Assembly: GCF_014982805.1 (NCBI RefSeq)
Contig: NZ_JADCKC010000001.1
Location: 186,001-250,000, forward strand
Source of the DNA: Gemmiger gallinarum
GTDB lineage: Bacteria > Bacillota > Clostridia > Oscillospirales > Ruminococcaceae
Length of the DNA stretch: 64,000 bases
Direction of reading: 5' to 3'
The translations under genes were made by a program, and so were the position numbers. This document shows positions 47,876-56,623 of this stretch, one piece after another (position 1 is the stretch's first letter; each line of letters begins with the position of its first letter). The notes under the pieces are model-generated. The model was not told the DNA's origin. It did not search any database and saw only the letters and a list, made by a program, of their open reading frames with translations.

Positions 47876-48285
47876 TGTTTTGGGGCAATTTATCTTGTCC
47901 AAAAGGGCAATTTAATTTGTCAATGATATGAAAAATATACGGAGTAATGTGGAGTTTTCACTCTCATTACTCCGTTATTTTTTTACCATTTTTGCAGCGG
48001 ATAACCTCCAAGTGCTCTCCTGATGATTCTCCTCATAACCCTTCTGTAAAGGGTGGGAAATGAGGGAAATTATCAGAAATGCAGGTGATTTTCCGCGAAT
48101 TATCGCAAAATATTTTGCGCGTCAATGACTGCCGGGTACCTCTTCAAACTCTTTACCTTCATCCTATTACAACTGCAAAACGCGAAAAAGCGGCCGGGTA
48201 CCCCGAGTAATTTCTCTTATCCTGTTCTCAAGTTCCATTGACAAGTTATTTTTGCTCGATTGACAAATTATTTTGCCCCCTGACA
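47876..48285. mobile_element. 410-bp non-autonomous element with IS21-like ends
   Basis: The ends are TGTTTTGGGGCAATTTA.. and, on the other strand, TGTCAGGGGGCAAAATA..; 17 of the first 24 bases agree. Each end has a second copy exactly 22 bp inward (GGGCAA..TTGTC at 47905 on the left; TTGACAA at 48238 and 48260 on the right). ATTTG flanks both sides (47871-47875 and 48286-48290), a 5-bp target duplication. TG..CA termini, double terminal repeats and a 4-8-bp duplication fit the IS21 family. No istA or istB remains, so it would need a helper transposase. It carries a terminator near its left end (47939-47984). Confidence 0.85.
47939..47984 (+). terminator. Terminator hairpin inside the mini-element
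   Basis: ACGGAGTAATG (47939-47949) pairs perfectly with CATTACTCCGT (47965-47975), followed by TATTTTTTT. It is AT-rich, unlike the host terminators. Confidence 0.85.
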
Positions 48286-48317
48286 ATTTGGCGATATCCT
48301 GAACCCAAACAAATAGC

Positions 48318-48356
48318 AAACCGCCCCGGGAAGATTTCCTTCCCGGGGCGGTTTTT
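48318..48356. terminator. Resident terminator between tsf and sigG
   Basis: AAACCGCCCCGGGAAG pairs with CTTCCCGGGGCGGTTT, then TT. It is shared by the two convergent units. The mini-element now separates it from tsf. Confidence 0.9.
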
Positions 48357-48389
48357 GCATGCCGGAGGCTTACGGAGGAGCAAAAGGAG

Positions 48390-49169
48390 TCAGCAGGTCG
48401 AGATTTGTTCCTTGATCTGCCGCAGTGCGTTTTTTTCCAGCCGGCTGACCTGAGCCTGACTGATGCCGATTTCTCGGGCTACTTGCATCTGTGTTTTGCC
48501 GCAGAGATAGCGCAGCGAAATTATTTTTTTCTCCCGTGGACTCAGTGCCCGGACGGTATCGCGGAACATGATGTCACTGATCCAGCTCTCTTCATTGCTG
48601 CCCTCATTAACCTGATCCATGATGGATACCGAGTCATCCCCATCGGAGTAGGCTGACTCATACAGGCTGGCCGGTTCGATCACCGATTCCAGTGCCATGG
48701 CTACACTCTCAGGGGAGGAACCTACCGCTTCGGCAATCTCACTGAGGTGAGGCTCCCGACCGGTTTTCTGCTGCAGCAATTCCCGCGCCTGCATGGACTT
48801 GTAGGCCAGATCCCGGATGGAACGACTGACCCGGACCGGGTTGTTGTCCCGCAAAAAGCGTCGGATCTCTCCCACGATCATGGGAACGCCATAGGTGGAA
48901 AACCGTACATTCAGTGTGGGGTCAAAATGGTCGATGGCCTTGATCAGCCCGATGCAGCCTACCTGAAAGAGGTCATCCAGATTCTCTCCCCGGCCGGCAA
49001 ACTTCTGAACCACGCTCAGTACAAGACGCAGATTCCCCTGGATCATCTGCTGCCTTGCATTGCCGTCGCCGTTTCGGGCGGCGGCCAAAAGTTCACATTT
49101 TTCTTTTTCACTCAGGACGGGGAGCTGTGCTGTGTTCACCCCGCAGATTTCTACTTTTCCTGCATACAT
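48390..49169 (-). CDS. sigG: RNA polymerase sporulation sigma factor SigG
   Basis: A 259-aa sigma-70 family factor of the sigma-F/G branch. The N-terminal GKVEICGVNTAQLPVLSE is the SigG-specific conserved segment; region 2 has NLRLVLSVVQKF and DLFQVGCIGLIKAIDHFDP; region 4.2 has TQMQVAREIGISQAQVSRLEKNAL. It drives forespore genes after engulfment. A perfect RBS (AGGAGG) lies next to a palindrome in the leader. Confidence 0.95.
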   Translation of the reverse strand: MYAGKVEICGVNTAQLPVLSEKEKCELLAAARNGDGNARQQMIQGNLRLVLSVVQKFAGRGENLDDLFQVGCIGLIKAIDHFDPTLNVRFSTYGVPMIVGEIRRFLRDNNPVRVSRSIRDLAYKSMQARELLQQKTGREPHLSEIAEAVGSSPESVAMALESVIEPASLYESAYSDGDDSVSIMDQVNEGSNEESWISDIMFRDTVRALSPREKKIISLRYLCGKTQMQVAREIGISQAQVSRLEKNALRQIKEQISTC

Positions 49170-49183
49170 TTCAGCCTATCCTC

Positions 49184-49199
49184 CTGTCTGTACAGACAG
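49184..49199 (-). promoter_or_regulatory. 16-bp palindrome in the sigG leader next to the ribosome site
   Basis: CTGTCTGTACAGACAG is a perfect palindrome; in the sigG mRNA it forms a 7- or 8-bp hairpin ending at the base just before GGAGG. It may limit ribosome access, as reported for a leader hairpin of Bacillus sigG. Confidence 0.55.
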
Positions 49200-49302
49200 T
49201 ATGGGCACGCGGCGGAAGGAACAGACAGAAAAATATTTCCATTTGCCGCCCGCACACCGGGAGAGCTTTGTGCATAGGATGGCTAAGAGGGAGGGGTGAA
49301 CA

Positions 49303-49836
49303 ATGGAGCAAACAACAATCTGGGTCATTTTACTGGCAGTGTTTGTGGCATTGTCGGTGGGGCTGGCCATTGCACTGGCTGCTGTGAGCTATGCCTTGCG
49401 CCGGAGCAAGAAACCGGAGCGGGAAGTTCATGTAGAATATCTTCGGCCGGATTATACACGGTCGGCGGGATTTCGGCTGGATACACTGCCTGACGATGAT
49501 ATTCTGACGCCGACCCGCTACTGGCTGGTGGATGGCGAAATTGCGGAGGTGGAGTATTCAGTGGCGTACAGCGATGACATAACCTTCCGCGTGGCCCCCA
49601 CGGGAAATTTACAGGTGCCGGACAAATACGCCGGCTTCGACTATGAGAGCCTCGGCAGTTACCCGGTGGGAGATGTGGATGTCACACTGCAGCAGTCCCC
49701 GGGCAGGGCGTCGATTATGAACTGGACCAGAGACGGCTTTGATTATGCCGTCTTTGCACCGGGGGCCGAAATGAACCTGATGGGTGGTGTATCCCAGCAG
49801 TTCGTGACGGATTCCAGTGCCGTTTACGGAAGATAA
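49303..49836 (+). CDS. Unknown membrane-anchored protein between sigG and sigE
   Basis: A 177-aa protein with one N-terminal span (about 5-30), a basic stop-transfer (RRSKKPERE), and a beta-rich external domain of about 140 residues (YWLVDGEIAEVEYSV, TFRVAPTGN, MNWTRDGFDYAVFAPG). The last part is faintly like DUF4367 domains of membrane anti-sigma factors, but I do not assign it. GAGGGAGGGGTG precedes the ATG. It is divergent from sigG and convergent with sigE. Confidence 0.75.
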   Translation: MEQTTIWVILLAVFVALSVGLAIALAAVSYALRRSKKPEREVHVEYLRPDYTRSAGFRLDTLPDDDILTPTRYWLVDGEIAEVEYSVAYSDDITFRVAPTGNLQVPDKYAGFDYESLGSYPVGDVDVTLQQSPGRASIMNWTRDGFDYAVFAPGAEMNLMGGVSQQFVTDSSAVYGR

Positions 49837-49843
49837 CCCAACC

Positions 49844-49884
49844 AAAAAGCCTGTGGGAATCCTGAGCGTTCTCACAGGCTTTTT
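49844..49884. terminator. Terminator between the unknown gene and sigE
   Basis: AAAAAGCCTGTG (49844-49855) and CACAGGCTTTTT (49873-49884) are exact complements, with A5/T5 edges, so it works in both directions. Confidence 0.9.
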
Positions 49885-49907
49885 CATGCGGAACATGGCA
49901 ATGCTTC

Positions 49908-50618
49908 TCAGACGGCTGCTTCCATTTCACGGCGCAGGCGTTTAATGATCCGCTTTTCCAGACGGGAGATATAACTTTGAGAGATGCCGATAATATCGGC
50001 AACCTCTTTTTGTGTGTGCTCCACACCGCTGTCGAGCCCAAACCGCAGCTCCATGATCTGGCGCTCCCGGGGAGCCAGACGCTCAACAGCACGGCGCAGG
50101 GCCGCACGCTCAGCACTGCGCTCCAGTTCCTCGCCAACTTGTGCATCCTCACTTACAAGGACATCGACCAACAGCAGTTCATTGCCGTCGGAATCGGTGT
50201 TGAGAGGCTCATCGATGCTGGCGTCCTGGCGGCGGTTGGAACCTTTGCGCAGATACATCAAAATTTCATTTTCAATGCATCGGCTGGCATAGGTGGCGAG
50301 TTTGATGTTCTTTTCCGGCTCAAAGGTGTTGACGGCTTTGATCAACCCGATGGTCCCTATAGAGATCATGTCCTCTACACCCGCCGAGGCACTTTCAAAC
50401 TTTTTGGCAATGTACACGACCAGCCGAAGGTTATGTGTAATGAGGGTATCGCGGGCACCAGGCTGTCCGGCAGCAAGCTCGGCAAAGACCTTACGCTCTT
50501 CGTCTGGAGAGAGGGGCGGCGGCAGCGTGTCGGGGCCGTTGATGTAGTGAAGCGTCTGAGCGCCGGTCAACTGCAGAAAGAACCGGTACAGCTGGGAGCG
50601 GATCTGGTCGATGTTCAT
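49908..50618 (-). CDS. sigE: RNA polymerase sporulation sigma factor SigE (pro-sigma-E)
   Basis: A 236-aa factor with an amphipathic N-terminal pro-sequence (about the first 25-28 residues) before [16 protein letters not shown], which is the diagnostic SigE segment. Regions 2 ([27 protein letters not shown]) and 4 ([23 protein letters not shown]) are complete. Sigma-E drives early mother-cell genes once the pro-sequence is cut by SpoIIGA, which is encoded just upstream. ATG 50618 follows AAGGAGG; the longer frame to 50669 does not. Confidence 0.95.
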   Translation of the reverse strand: MNIDQIRSQLYRFFLQLTGAQTLHYINGPDTLPPPLSPDEERKVFAELAAGQPGARDTLITHNLRLVVYIAKKFESASAGVEDMISIGTIGLIKAVNTFEPEKNIKLATYASRCIENEILMYLRKGSNRRQDASIDEPLNTDSDGNELLLVDVLVSEDAQVGEELERSAERAALRRAVERLAPRERQIMELRFGLDSGVEHTQKEVADIIGISQSYISRLEKRIIKRLRREMEAAV

Positions 50619-50678
50619 GGCGGGAGCCTCCTTCCGATGAATGGACAGACGGCGGAATGCATGGAGCAAAATGATACA

Positions 50679-51548
50679 CTATAAAAAATCTGCACCGTAC
50701 AGGGCCTCGTAGGATTCGCTGCCGAAGCTTTGACGGGAAAAGGCTACGGCAGTGCGGTCAAGGGGGATCACTCCGCTGGAAGAAATCAACCCGATGCGCC
50801 CCACCGCAAAGCCGGGCAGAATGGAGCGTTCCTCCGCTGTTGTACAGGGAATGACACGGAAACGGAGTCCGTCAGGGGGTTCGGCAGGTGGAAATCCATC
50901 GAACCAGGCAGAAAGGAATTCCCGAACAGTGGCGGGCAGGCGAGTCTCGGCGTCGGGATAGCTGACCAGCAGGACAGGCAGACAGGTGATGGGATCGCTG
51001 AGATGGCAGCCGGTATCCAGCATGGCGCGCAGACAGACCTTGGTCCCGCAGAGCTCCAGCTCAAGACCGACGGATTCATGCGGTTCGCCGCGCCGGGGCA
51101 GCACTCGCATGACAATCTCAGCACCAAGACAGCAGATGCCGGCCAGGAAGAGGAGCAGAAGTGGGGAGATGCGCAGATACACTGACAGATTGTTGGTCTG
51201 CAGAAAAGGACTGCCAGTCTGCAGAATGACAAGCAAGGTCAGCCCTGCAAGCAGCAGGTTGAACATGACATACCAGAACAGCGCACACAGAAAACGACGC
51301 CCAGAACGAAAGCCAAAGGCAACCCAAACGATGCAGCCGCCGCTCACAAATTTATAGAGAAGCTGAACCGGATAGGGAAGCTCCGGGACAAACAGAATCA
51401 GAGCGGAAAGGGCGGCCAGGGCGGAGGCAGCCAGCATTCGAGGGAGCCGTGCTGCACAGCCGAACAAAAGTCCGGTGGCCATCAGCAAAAAATAGCCTGC
51501 AAGAAAATTGACCAGCAGCAGTACATCCAGATAGATGACGGTTTTCAT
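50679..51548 (-). CDS. spoIIGA: Sigma-E processing peptidase SpoIIGA
   Basis: A 289-aa protease with five N-terminal membrane spans (to about residue 155) and a retroviral-aspartic-protease-like C-terminal domain. The catalytic Asp is Asp178 in AMLDTGCHLSDP, and VAFSRQSFGSESYEALYGADFL is the typical C-terminus. It cleaves pro-sigma-E at the septum. It lies 60 bp before sigE in one operon. ATG 51548 follows AAGGAGG. Confidence 0.93.
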   Translation of the reverse strand: MKTVIYLDVLLLVNFLAGYFLLMATGLLFGCAARLPRMLAASALAALSALILFVPELPYPVQLLYKFVSGGCIVWVAFGFRSGRRFLCALFWYVMFNLLLAGLTLLVILQTGSPFLQTNNLSVYLRISPLLLLFLAGICCLGAEIVMRVLPRRGEPHESVGLELELCGTKVCLRAMLDTGCHLSDPITCLPVLLVSYPDAETRLPATVREFLSAWFDGFPPAEPPDGLRFRVIPCTTAEERSILPGFAVGRIGLISSSGVIPLDRTAVAFSRQSFGSESYEALYGADFL

Positions 51549-51695
51549 TGCAGGAAGCCTCCTTGTCCAGACCACGGGCCGCTATCATTTTGGGGCTTTT
51601 CCAGTGTATTCGATGCCCGGAGAAAAAATGCGGGAAAGAGAGCGGGCCGGTAATCCGCCGACATTCGGAAAATCTTTGCAAAAAGGTGCACAGAC

Positions 51696-51728
51696 AAAAA
51701 GAAAAGCCTTCCCAATCCGGGAAGGCTT
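51696..51728 (-). terminator. Terminator of tsaD
   Basis: On the minus strand AAGCCTTCCC and GGGAAGGCTT form a 10-bp stem with a 5-base loop, followed by TTCTTTTT. Confidence 0.88.
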
Positions 51729-51755
51729 GACCTTTTCTTGGTGACTGGAGGTCGA

Positions 51756-52763
51756 TTAACGGTAATCAATGGGGAGGGTGGGCAGACCGTTCAACGTGAG
51801 ATCGGCGATGTTGCCGTCCAGATATTCATAGTATCCCTGGGCAGCGATCATGGCACCGTTGTCGCCACAGTATTTCAGTTCGGGCAGATAGACTTTGGCA
51901 CCAAGTTTCTGCACGCCGTCGTTGACCAGTTGGCGAAGGCGTCCGTTGGCAGCAACACCGCCGGCCAGGCAGACGACCTTGGCGCCGGTATCCGCTGCGG
52001 CAGCCAGCAGCTTTTTGGCAAGGATCTGGGCAATACGTTCCTGAAAACTTGCCGCCATATCGGAGACATTGATGGTTTCTCCGCGCTGTTCGGCGTTATG
52101 TACCTCATTGATGACGGCGGTCTTGAGGCCGGAAAAACTCACGTTGTATTTTCCTTCTACATGAGGCGTCGGCAGGTGATAGGCGCGAGGATTGCCGCCC
52201 TTGGCCGCGGCAGAAACGCTGGGACCGCCGGGATAGGGCAAGCCTAAGGTGCGCGCCACCTTGTCGAAGGCCTCACCCGCTGCATCATCGACGGTACGGC
52301 CCAGTACGCGGTAGCGGCACCAGTCCTCCACCATAACGATATGACTGTGCCCGCCGCTGGCAACCAGACAAAGGAAAGGTGGCTTCAGATCAGGGTGGGT
52401 CAGGTAGTTTGCGGCGATATGCCCGCGAAGATGGTGTACCGGGACCAGCGGTTTGCCGGAGGCGTAGGAGAGGCCCTTGGCAAAGTTGACGCCCACCAGC
52501 ACCGCGCCGATCAGCCCGGGGGCAAAGGTGACGGCCACCGCGTCAATGTCCTTCATCTCCATGGAGGCGTCGGCGAGGGCCTTCTCCACGGTGGCACTGA
52601 TGTACTCCACGTGGCGGCGGCTTGCGATTTCGGGCACAACGCCGCCGTACAGAGCCTGCTCTTTGACACTGGTGCTGATCACATTGGAAATCAATGTGCG
52701 CCCATCCTGCACAATGGCTGCGGCGGTCTCATCACAGGTGGACTCGATGCCAAGAATATACAT
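51756..52763 (-). CDS. tsaD: tRNA N6-adenosine threonylcarbamoyltransferase TsaD
   Basis: A 335-aa Kae1/YgjD protein. It starts MYILGIESTCDETAAAI, has the metal-binding HHLRGH, CLVASGGHSHIV, the GGVAAN segment, and the ASKH-type nucleotide site GDNGAMIAAQG. It makes t6A37 in ANN-decoding tRNAs with TsaB and TsaE, which are not in the window. ATG 52763 is the family start; a GTG 15 bp upstream is less likely. Confidence 0.95.
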   Translation of the reverse strand: MYILGIESTCDETAAAIVQDGRTLISNVISTSVKEQALYGGVVPEIASRRHVEYISATVEKALADASMEMKDIDAVAVTFAPGLIGAVLVGVNFAKGLSYASGKPLVPVHHLRGHIAANYLTHPDLKPPFLCLVASGGHSHIVMVEDWCRYRVLGRTVDDAAGEAFDKVARTLGLPYPGGPSVSAAAKGGNPRAYHLPTPHVEGKYNVSFSGLKTAVINEVHNAEQRGETINVSDMAASFQERIAQILAKKLLAAAADTGAKVVCLAGGVAANGRLRQLVNDGVQKLGAKVYLPELKYCGDNGAMIAAQGYYEYLDGNIADLTLNGLPTLPIDYR

Positions 52764-52907
52764 AGGAAAAATCACCAACCAATCTTGCGTTGTGAATCAA
52801 TAACAGAAAATCAGACAACATGCCGTGTGAAGCGATAAGACTTTACATGTTCGCCGCAATTCCGTGACGGCGCGGCAGTGCTGTAAAGATAAAAGCTTTA
52901 CGGTCTG

Positions 52908-55430
52908 TCAGTGTGCTTCCAGCCAGGTCTTGCCGGTTCCCACATCGGCAGTCAGAGGGACGGAGTAGCTGACGACCTGCTCCATCTTTTCCTTGAGCAG
53001 CTGCTTGACGCGCTCCACCTCATCCTCGGGAGCCTCAACGATCAGTTCGTCGTGGACCTGTAGCAGCAGCCTGGCCTTTAGGCCCTCCTCCCGGAGGCTC
53101 TGCCAAACATGGACCATGGCCAGCTTGATGATGTCGGCGGCCGTACCCTGAATGGGCGTGTTGCGGGCCATGCGTTCCCCGCTGGAACGGACCTGGAAGT
53201 TGGAACTGGCCAGCTCAGGCAGCGGACGGCGTCGCCCGAACAGAGTGGAGACGTAGCCGTTCTCCTTGGCCTGAGCTATGCAGTCCTTCATATAGCCGTC
53301 AACCTTGGGGAAGGTGTTGAGGTAGGTCTTGAGGAAGGTCTCCGCCTCCTTGACCGGTACATTCAGGTCACGGCTGAGAGAGAACGCCCCTTTGCCGTAC
53401 ATGATGCCGAAATTGATGGCCTTGGCGGAGGTGCGGAGCTCATGGGTCACAGCCTCGGGGGGAATGCCGTAAATCTTGGCAGCGGTGGAACGGTGAATGT
53501 CGGCCCCCGACTGGAAGGCGTGCTGCATGGCTTCGTCACCGGTGATGTGGGCCAGGATGCGCAGCTCAATCTGAGAGTAGTCGGCGTCCACCAGTTCGGC
53601 GCCGTCCGCTGCCACAAAGAATCCGCGCAGGCGGCTGCCCAGTTCGGTGCGGATGGGAATGTTCTGCAGGTTGGGCTCGGTGGAACTGATGCGCCCGGTG
53701 CGGGCTTCCGTCTGGATGAAGGTGGAATGGATGCGCCCGTCGGGACCTATGGCCTTGAGCAGGCCTTCCACGTAGGTGGAGTTCAGCTTCTGGTAGGTGC
53801 GGTACTGCAGGATATCGTCGATGACCGGACTGTACGGCCGCAGGCTTTCCAGTGTCTCGGCGTCGGTGGAGTAGCCGCTCTTTGTCTTTTTGCGGGGCGG
53901 CAGGCCCAGCTTCTCAAACAGGGCTTCCCCCAGCTGCTTGGGACTGTTCAGGTTGAAGGTGTAGCCCACCTCGCTGTAAATGCGCTCCAGAAGTTCCTGC
54001 AGGGTGGTGGTCAGCTCTACGCCGAAGGCACGGATGCCGTCGGCATCCACCGCAAAGCCGATGCGTTCCATGTCGGCGAGCACGCGGGCCAGGGGCAGCT
54101 CGATCTCGTCGTGCAGACGGAGCATGCCCTGTTCCTCCAGATGAGAGTGCAGCGCTTCGCACAGCGGGGCAAGCACGGCGGCGTCAGGAAACTCCGCACA
54201 GGCAAAGGCCGGGGCAATACCGTACTCCGCTGCCAGCGAGGCAACTTCATAGCGGCTGGCGGAGGGGTTGAGCAGATAGGCGGCCAGCTTGCCGTCAAAG
54301 TGCAGGGAACGGCCGATGCCGCCGTGTTCCAATGCCAGACGATAGAGGGGTTTGGCATCAAAGGCCCAGAGCTCGGCGTCACTGTCGAGAAGGGCAGCGA
54401 GGCGGCTTTCCTCCAGCGAGTAGACAGCGGGCTCCGGCTGAGTCCGAACCGCATACCACTGCCCACTGTCGTCCTTGGTGGCTGTGCGGGCAAGATAGAG
54501 ACGGCCTGATACCAGGAAAGGCAGAGGCTCAGCCTCTGTCTGCGGCAGAGGAGTCTCCGGTGCGGCGGATGTCTCATTCAGCCCCCAGCGGTCCACCAGT
54601 TTGTGCATTTCCAGATCGGCCAGCAGCTTGGCGGCTGCCGCAGGGTCGCCATCTCCACGGACGTAGCTCTGGGGATCGGTGTCGATGGGGGCGTCCCGCC
54701 GGATGGTGCCCAGCATATGGGAGAGTTCGGCCTCTTGCCGGTGGTTGAGCAGGTTTTCCCGCTGCTTGGGCTTGATGGCCTTGTCGTCGATATTGGCATA
54801 GACATTTTCCAGGCTGCCGAACTTCTGCACCAGAGAGAGCGCGGTTTTCTCGCCGATGCCGGCAACGCCCGGAATGTTGTCGGAGGCGTCTCCCATCAGG
54901 CTCTTGACCTCGATGAGCTGGGGCGGGGTGACGCCATATTTCTCCTGGATGGCTGCCTCATCCATGGTCAGGGTTTCCCGGTTGGTGGCGAGGAGCACGG
55001 TGGTAGAACCGTCAACCAGCTGCAGACTGTCCCGGTCACCGGTGGCCAGCAGGGTGGTGCCGCCGGTCTTTTCACAGGCGGCTGCCAGCGTGCCCAGAAT
55101 GTCGTCGGCTTCCCAGCCGGCCTTGCTCACCTGAACAAACCCCAGGTCAGACAAGAGCTCTTTGAGCACCGGCATCTGCTCGGCCAGCTCCTGCGGCATA
55201 CCGTGGCGGGTGGCCTTGTACCCGTCGTAGGCGGTGTGGCGGAAGGTGGGGGCCTTCTCATCCCATGCGATGGCGACGGCGTCGGGTTTGTGAGCTGTCA
55301 GCAGATTGAGCAGAATATTCTGGAAGCCGTAGATCGCATTGGTGTAACGGCCGTCCTTTGTGGTAAGCACCTTGATGCCGAAAAATGCCCGGTTCACCAG
55401 GCTGTTGCCGTCTAGGACAAGTAGTTTCAT
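52908..55430 (-). CDS. polA: DNA polymerase I
   Basis: An 840-aa enzyme: N-terminal 5'-3' exonuclease (about 1-290, LLVLDGNSLVNRAFF, GDRDSLQLV), a middle 3'-5' exonuclease-like domain, and the polymerase domain with DADYSQIELRILAHI (motif A), KAINFGIMYGKG (motif B) and LQVHDELIVE (motif C). The middle domain lacks the D-x-E and other acidic residues of proofreading, as in many Gram-positive PolA proteins. It works in primer removal and repair. GGAGG precedes the ATG. Confidence 0.97.
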   Translation of the reverse strand: MKLLVLDGNSLVNRAFFGIKVLTTKDGRYTNAIYGFQNILLNLLTAHKPDAVAIAWDEKAPTFRHTAYDGYKATRHGMPQELAEQMPVLKELLSDLGFVQVSKAGWEADDILGTLAAACEKTGGTTLLATGDRDSLQLVDGSTTVLLATNRETLTMDEAAIQEKYGVTPPQLIEVKSLMGDASDNIPGVAGIGEKTALSLVQKFGSLENVYANIDDKAIKPKQRENLLNHRQEAELSHMLGTIRRDAPIDTDPQSYVRGDGDPAAAAKLLADLEMHKLVDRWGLNETSAAPETPLPQTEAEPLPFLVSGRLYLARTATKDDSGQWYAVRTQPEPAVYSLEESRLAALLDSDAELWAFDAKPLYRLALEHGGIGRSLHFDGKLAAYLLNPSASRYEVASLAAEYGIAPAFACAEFPDAAVLAPLCEALHSHLEEQGMLRLHDEIELPLARVLADMERIGFAVDADGIRAFGVELTTTLQELLERIYSEVGYTFNLNSPKQLGEALFEKLGLPPRKKTKSGYSTDAETLESLRPYSPVIDDILQYRTYQKLNSTYVEGLLKAIGPDGRIHSTFIQTEARTGRISSTEPNLQNIPIRTELGSRLRGFFVAADGAELVDADYSQIELRILAHITGDEAMQHAFQSGADIHRSTAAKIYGIPPEAVTHELRTSAKAINFGIMYGKGAFSLSRDLNVPVKEAETFLKTYLNTFPKVDGYMKDCIAQAKENGYVSTLFGRRRPLPELASSNFQVRSSGERMARNTPIQGTAADIIKLAMVHVWQSLREEGLKARLLLQVHDELIVEAPEDEVERVKQLLKEKMEQVVSYSVPLTADVGTGKTWLEAH

Positions 55431-55540
55431 AAAATGTGGCCTCCTGATTCTGGTTGGAAGGTTCTGAGGGATCGCACGGAAGTGAAAAAGAATACCTCCG
55501 GCAGATAATTTGTAAAAACAAAAATACGGACACTTTTTTC

Positions 55541-55549
55541 AGTATACCA
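55541..55549 (-). promoter_or_regulatory. Extended -10 promoter of polA
   Basis: On the minus strand TGG-TATACT (TATACT is the complement of 55541-55546). It lies back to back with the dusB promoter; no clear -35 was found. Confidence 0.5.
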
Positions 55550-55553
55550 CAAA

Positions 55554-55582
55554 TTGTCACGGTGTGCGTATTGTGGTACAAT
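55554..55582 (+). promoter_or_regulatory. Promoter of dusB
   Basis: TTGTCA (55554-55559), 17 bp, TACAAT (55577-55582) with extended TGG. Confidence 0.75.
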
Positions 55583-55626
55583 AAAATAGTTTTGAATCAC
55601 ATGACAGGAAACGGAGAGAAAACCGG

Positions 55627-56607
55627 ATGACAATACGCATTGGCAGTCTTGAACTCCCCACGGGAGCAGTTTTTGCCCCCATGGCGGGCTTTACCGACGC
55701 GTCCTGCCGCCATTTGATGGCGGACCATGGCGCCGCGTACACGGTGAGCGAGATGGCAAGCGCAAAGGCAATCACCTACGGCGACCAGAAGAGCGTGGGC
55801 CTTCTGCGAGATAAGGACCCCCACGGCATCTATGCGGTGCAGCTGTTCGGCGCAGAGCCGGAAACACTGGGGGAGGCTGTGCGCATCATCCGGGAAAAGG
55901 GCGTGCAGTTTGATATTTTGGACATCAACATGGGATGTCCGGCCCCCAAAATCACTGGCAGCGGGGCGGGCAGCAAGCTGATGCTTGACCCGGACCTGTG
56001 CGGCCGCTTGGTGCGTGCCGCCGTGGCTGCGGCGGAAGGAACGCCGGTCACTGTCAAAATGCGCGCCGGATGGGACGGGGAACACCTGACCGCCGTGGAG
56101 GTGGCCAAGCAGTGTGAGGCAAACGGCGCCGCACTCATCACCGTTCATGGGCGGACCCGGGAACAGATGTATATCCCGCCTATCAGCCCGGAAGTGATCC
56201 GGGCGGTCAAGCAGGCAGTATCGGTTCCGGTGCTGGGCAACGGGGATATCACGACGGCGGAGGACGCTCTTGCCATGATCCGCGAAACCGGCTGCGACGG
56301 CGTCATGGTGGGGCGGGGAGCGCTGGGCAATCCCTGGCTGTTTGAGGAGATCCGCGCCGCACTGCTGGGGCAGCCTGCTCCCAAAGCGCCCACGCTGCGG
56401 CAGAAAATGCAGACGCTGCGGGATCAGATCTACGATATGTGTGAGCGCAAGGGGGAGTGGACTGCCATGGCGCAGGCCCGCAGTCAGGCGATCCATTACA
56501 TGAGAGGTCTGCGCGGGGCGGCGGCTCTGCGCAGAGCCTGCGCAACACTCAGCCACTTTGAGGATGTGGACCGCCTCATCGAGGCGGTTTACCGTGCCCA
56601 GGACTGA
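55627..56607 (+). CDS. dusB: tRNA-dihydrouridine synthase
   Basis: A 326-aa FMN TIM-barrel enzyme: APMAGFTDASCRHLMADHGA (FMN site), DINMGCPAPKITGSGAGSKLM with the conserved catalytic Cys, VTVKMRAGWD, HGRTREQMY, and NGDITTAEDALAMI, plus GVMVGRGALGNPW. It reduces uridine in the D-loop of tRNAs. It is divergent from polA and convergent with the HD phosphohydrolase. Confidence 0.93.
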   Translation: MTIRIGSLELPTGAVFAPMAGFTDASCRHLMADHGAAYTVSEMASAKAITYGDQKSVGLLRDKDPHGIYAVQLFGAEPETLGEAVRIIREKGVQFDILDINMGCPAPKITGSGAGSKLMLDPDLCGRLVRAAVAAAEGTPVTVKMRAGWDGEHLTAVEVAKQCEANGAALITVHGRTREQMYIPPISPEVIRAVKQAVSVPVLGNGDITTAEDALAMIRETGCDGVMVGRGALGNPWLFEEIRAALLGQPAPKAPTLRQKMQTLRDQIYDMCERKGEWTAMAQARSQAIHYMRGLRGAAALRRACATLSHFEDVDRLIEAVYRAQD

Positions 56608-56623
56608 GGGGGCAAAGAACGAC

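Noticed and set aside
49184-49199. Reading the sigG leader palindrome CTGT..ACAG as a LexA box
   Set aside because: It fits the E. coli LexA pattern, but Firmicutes LexA (DinR) binds GAAC-N4-GTTC, and the position next to the ribosome site favours an RNA hairpin.
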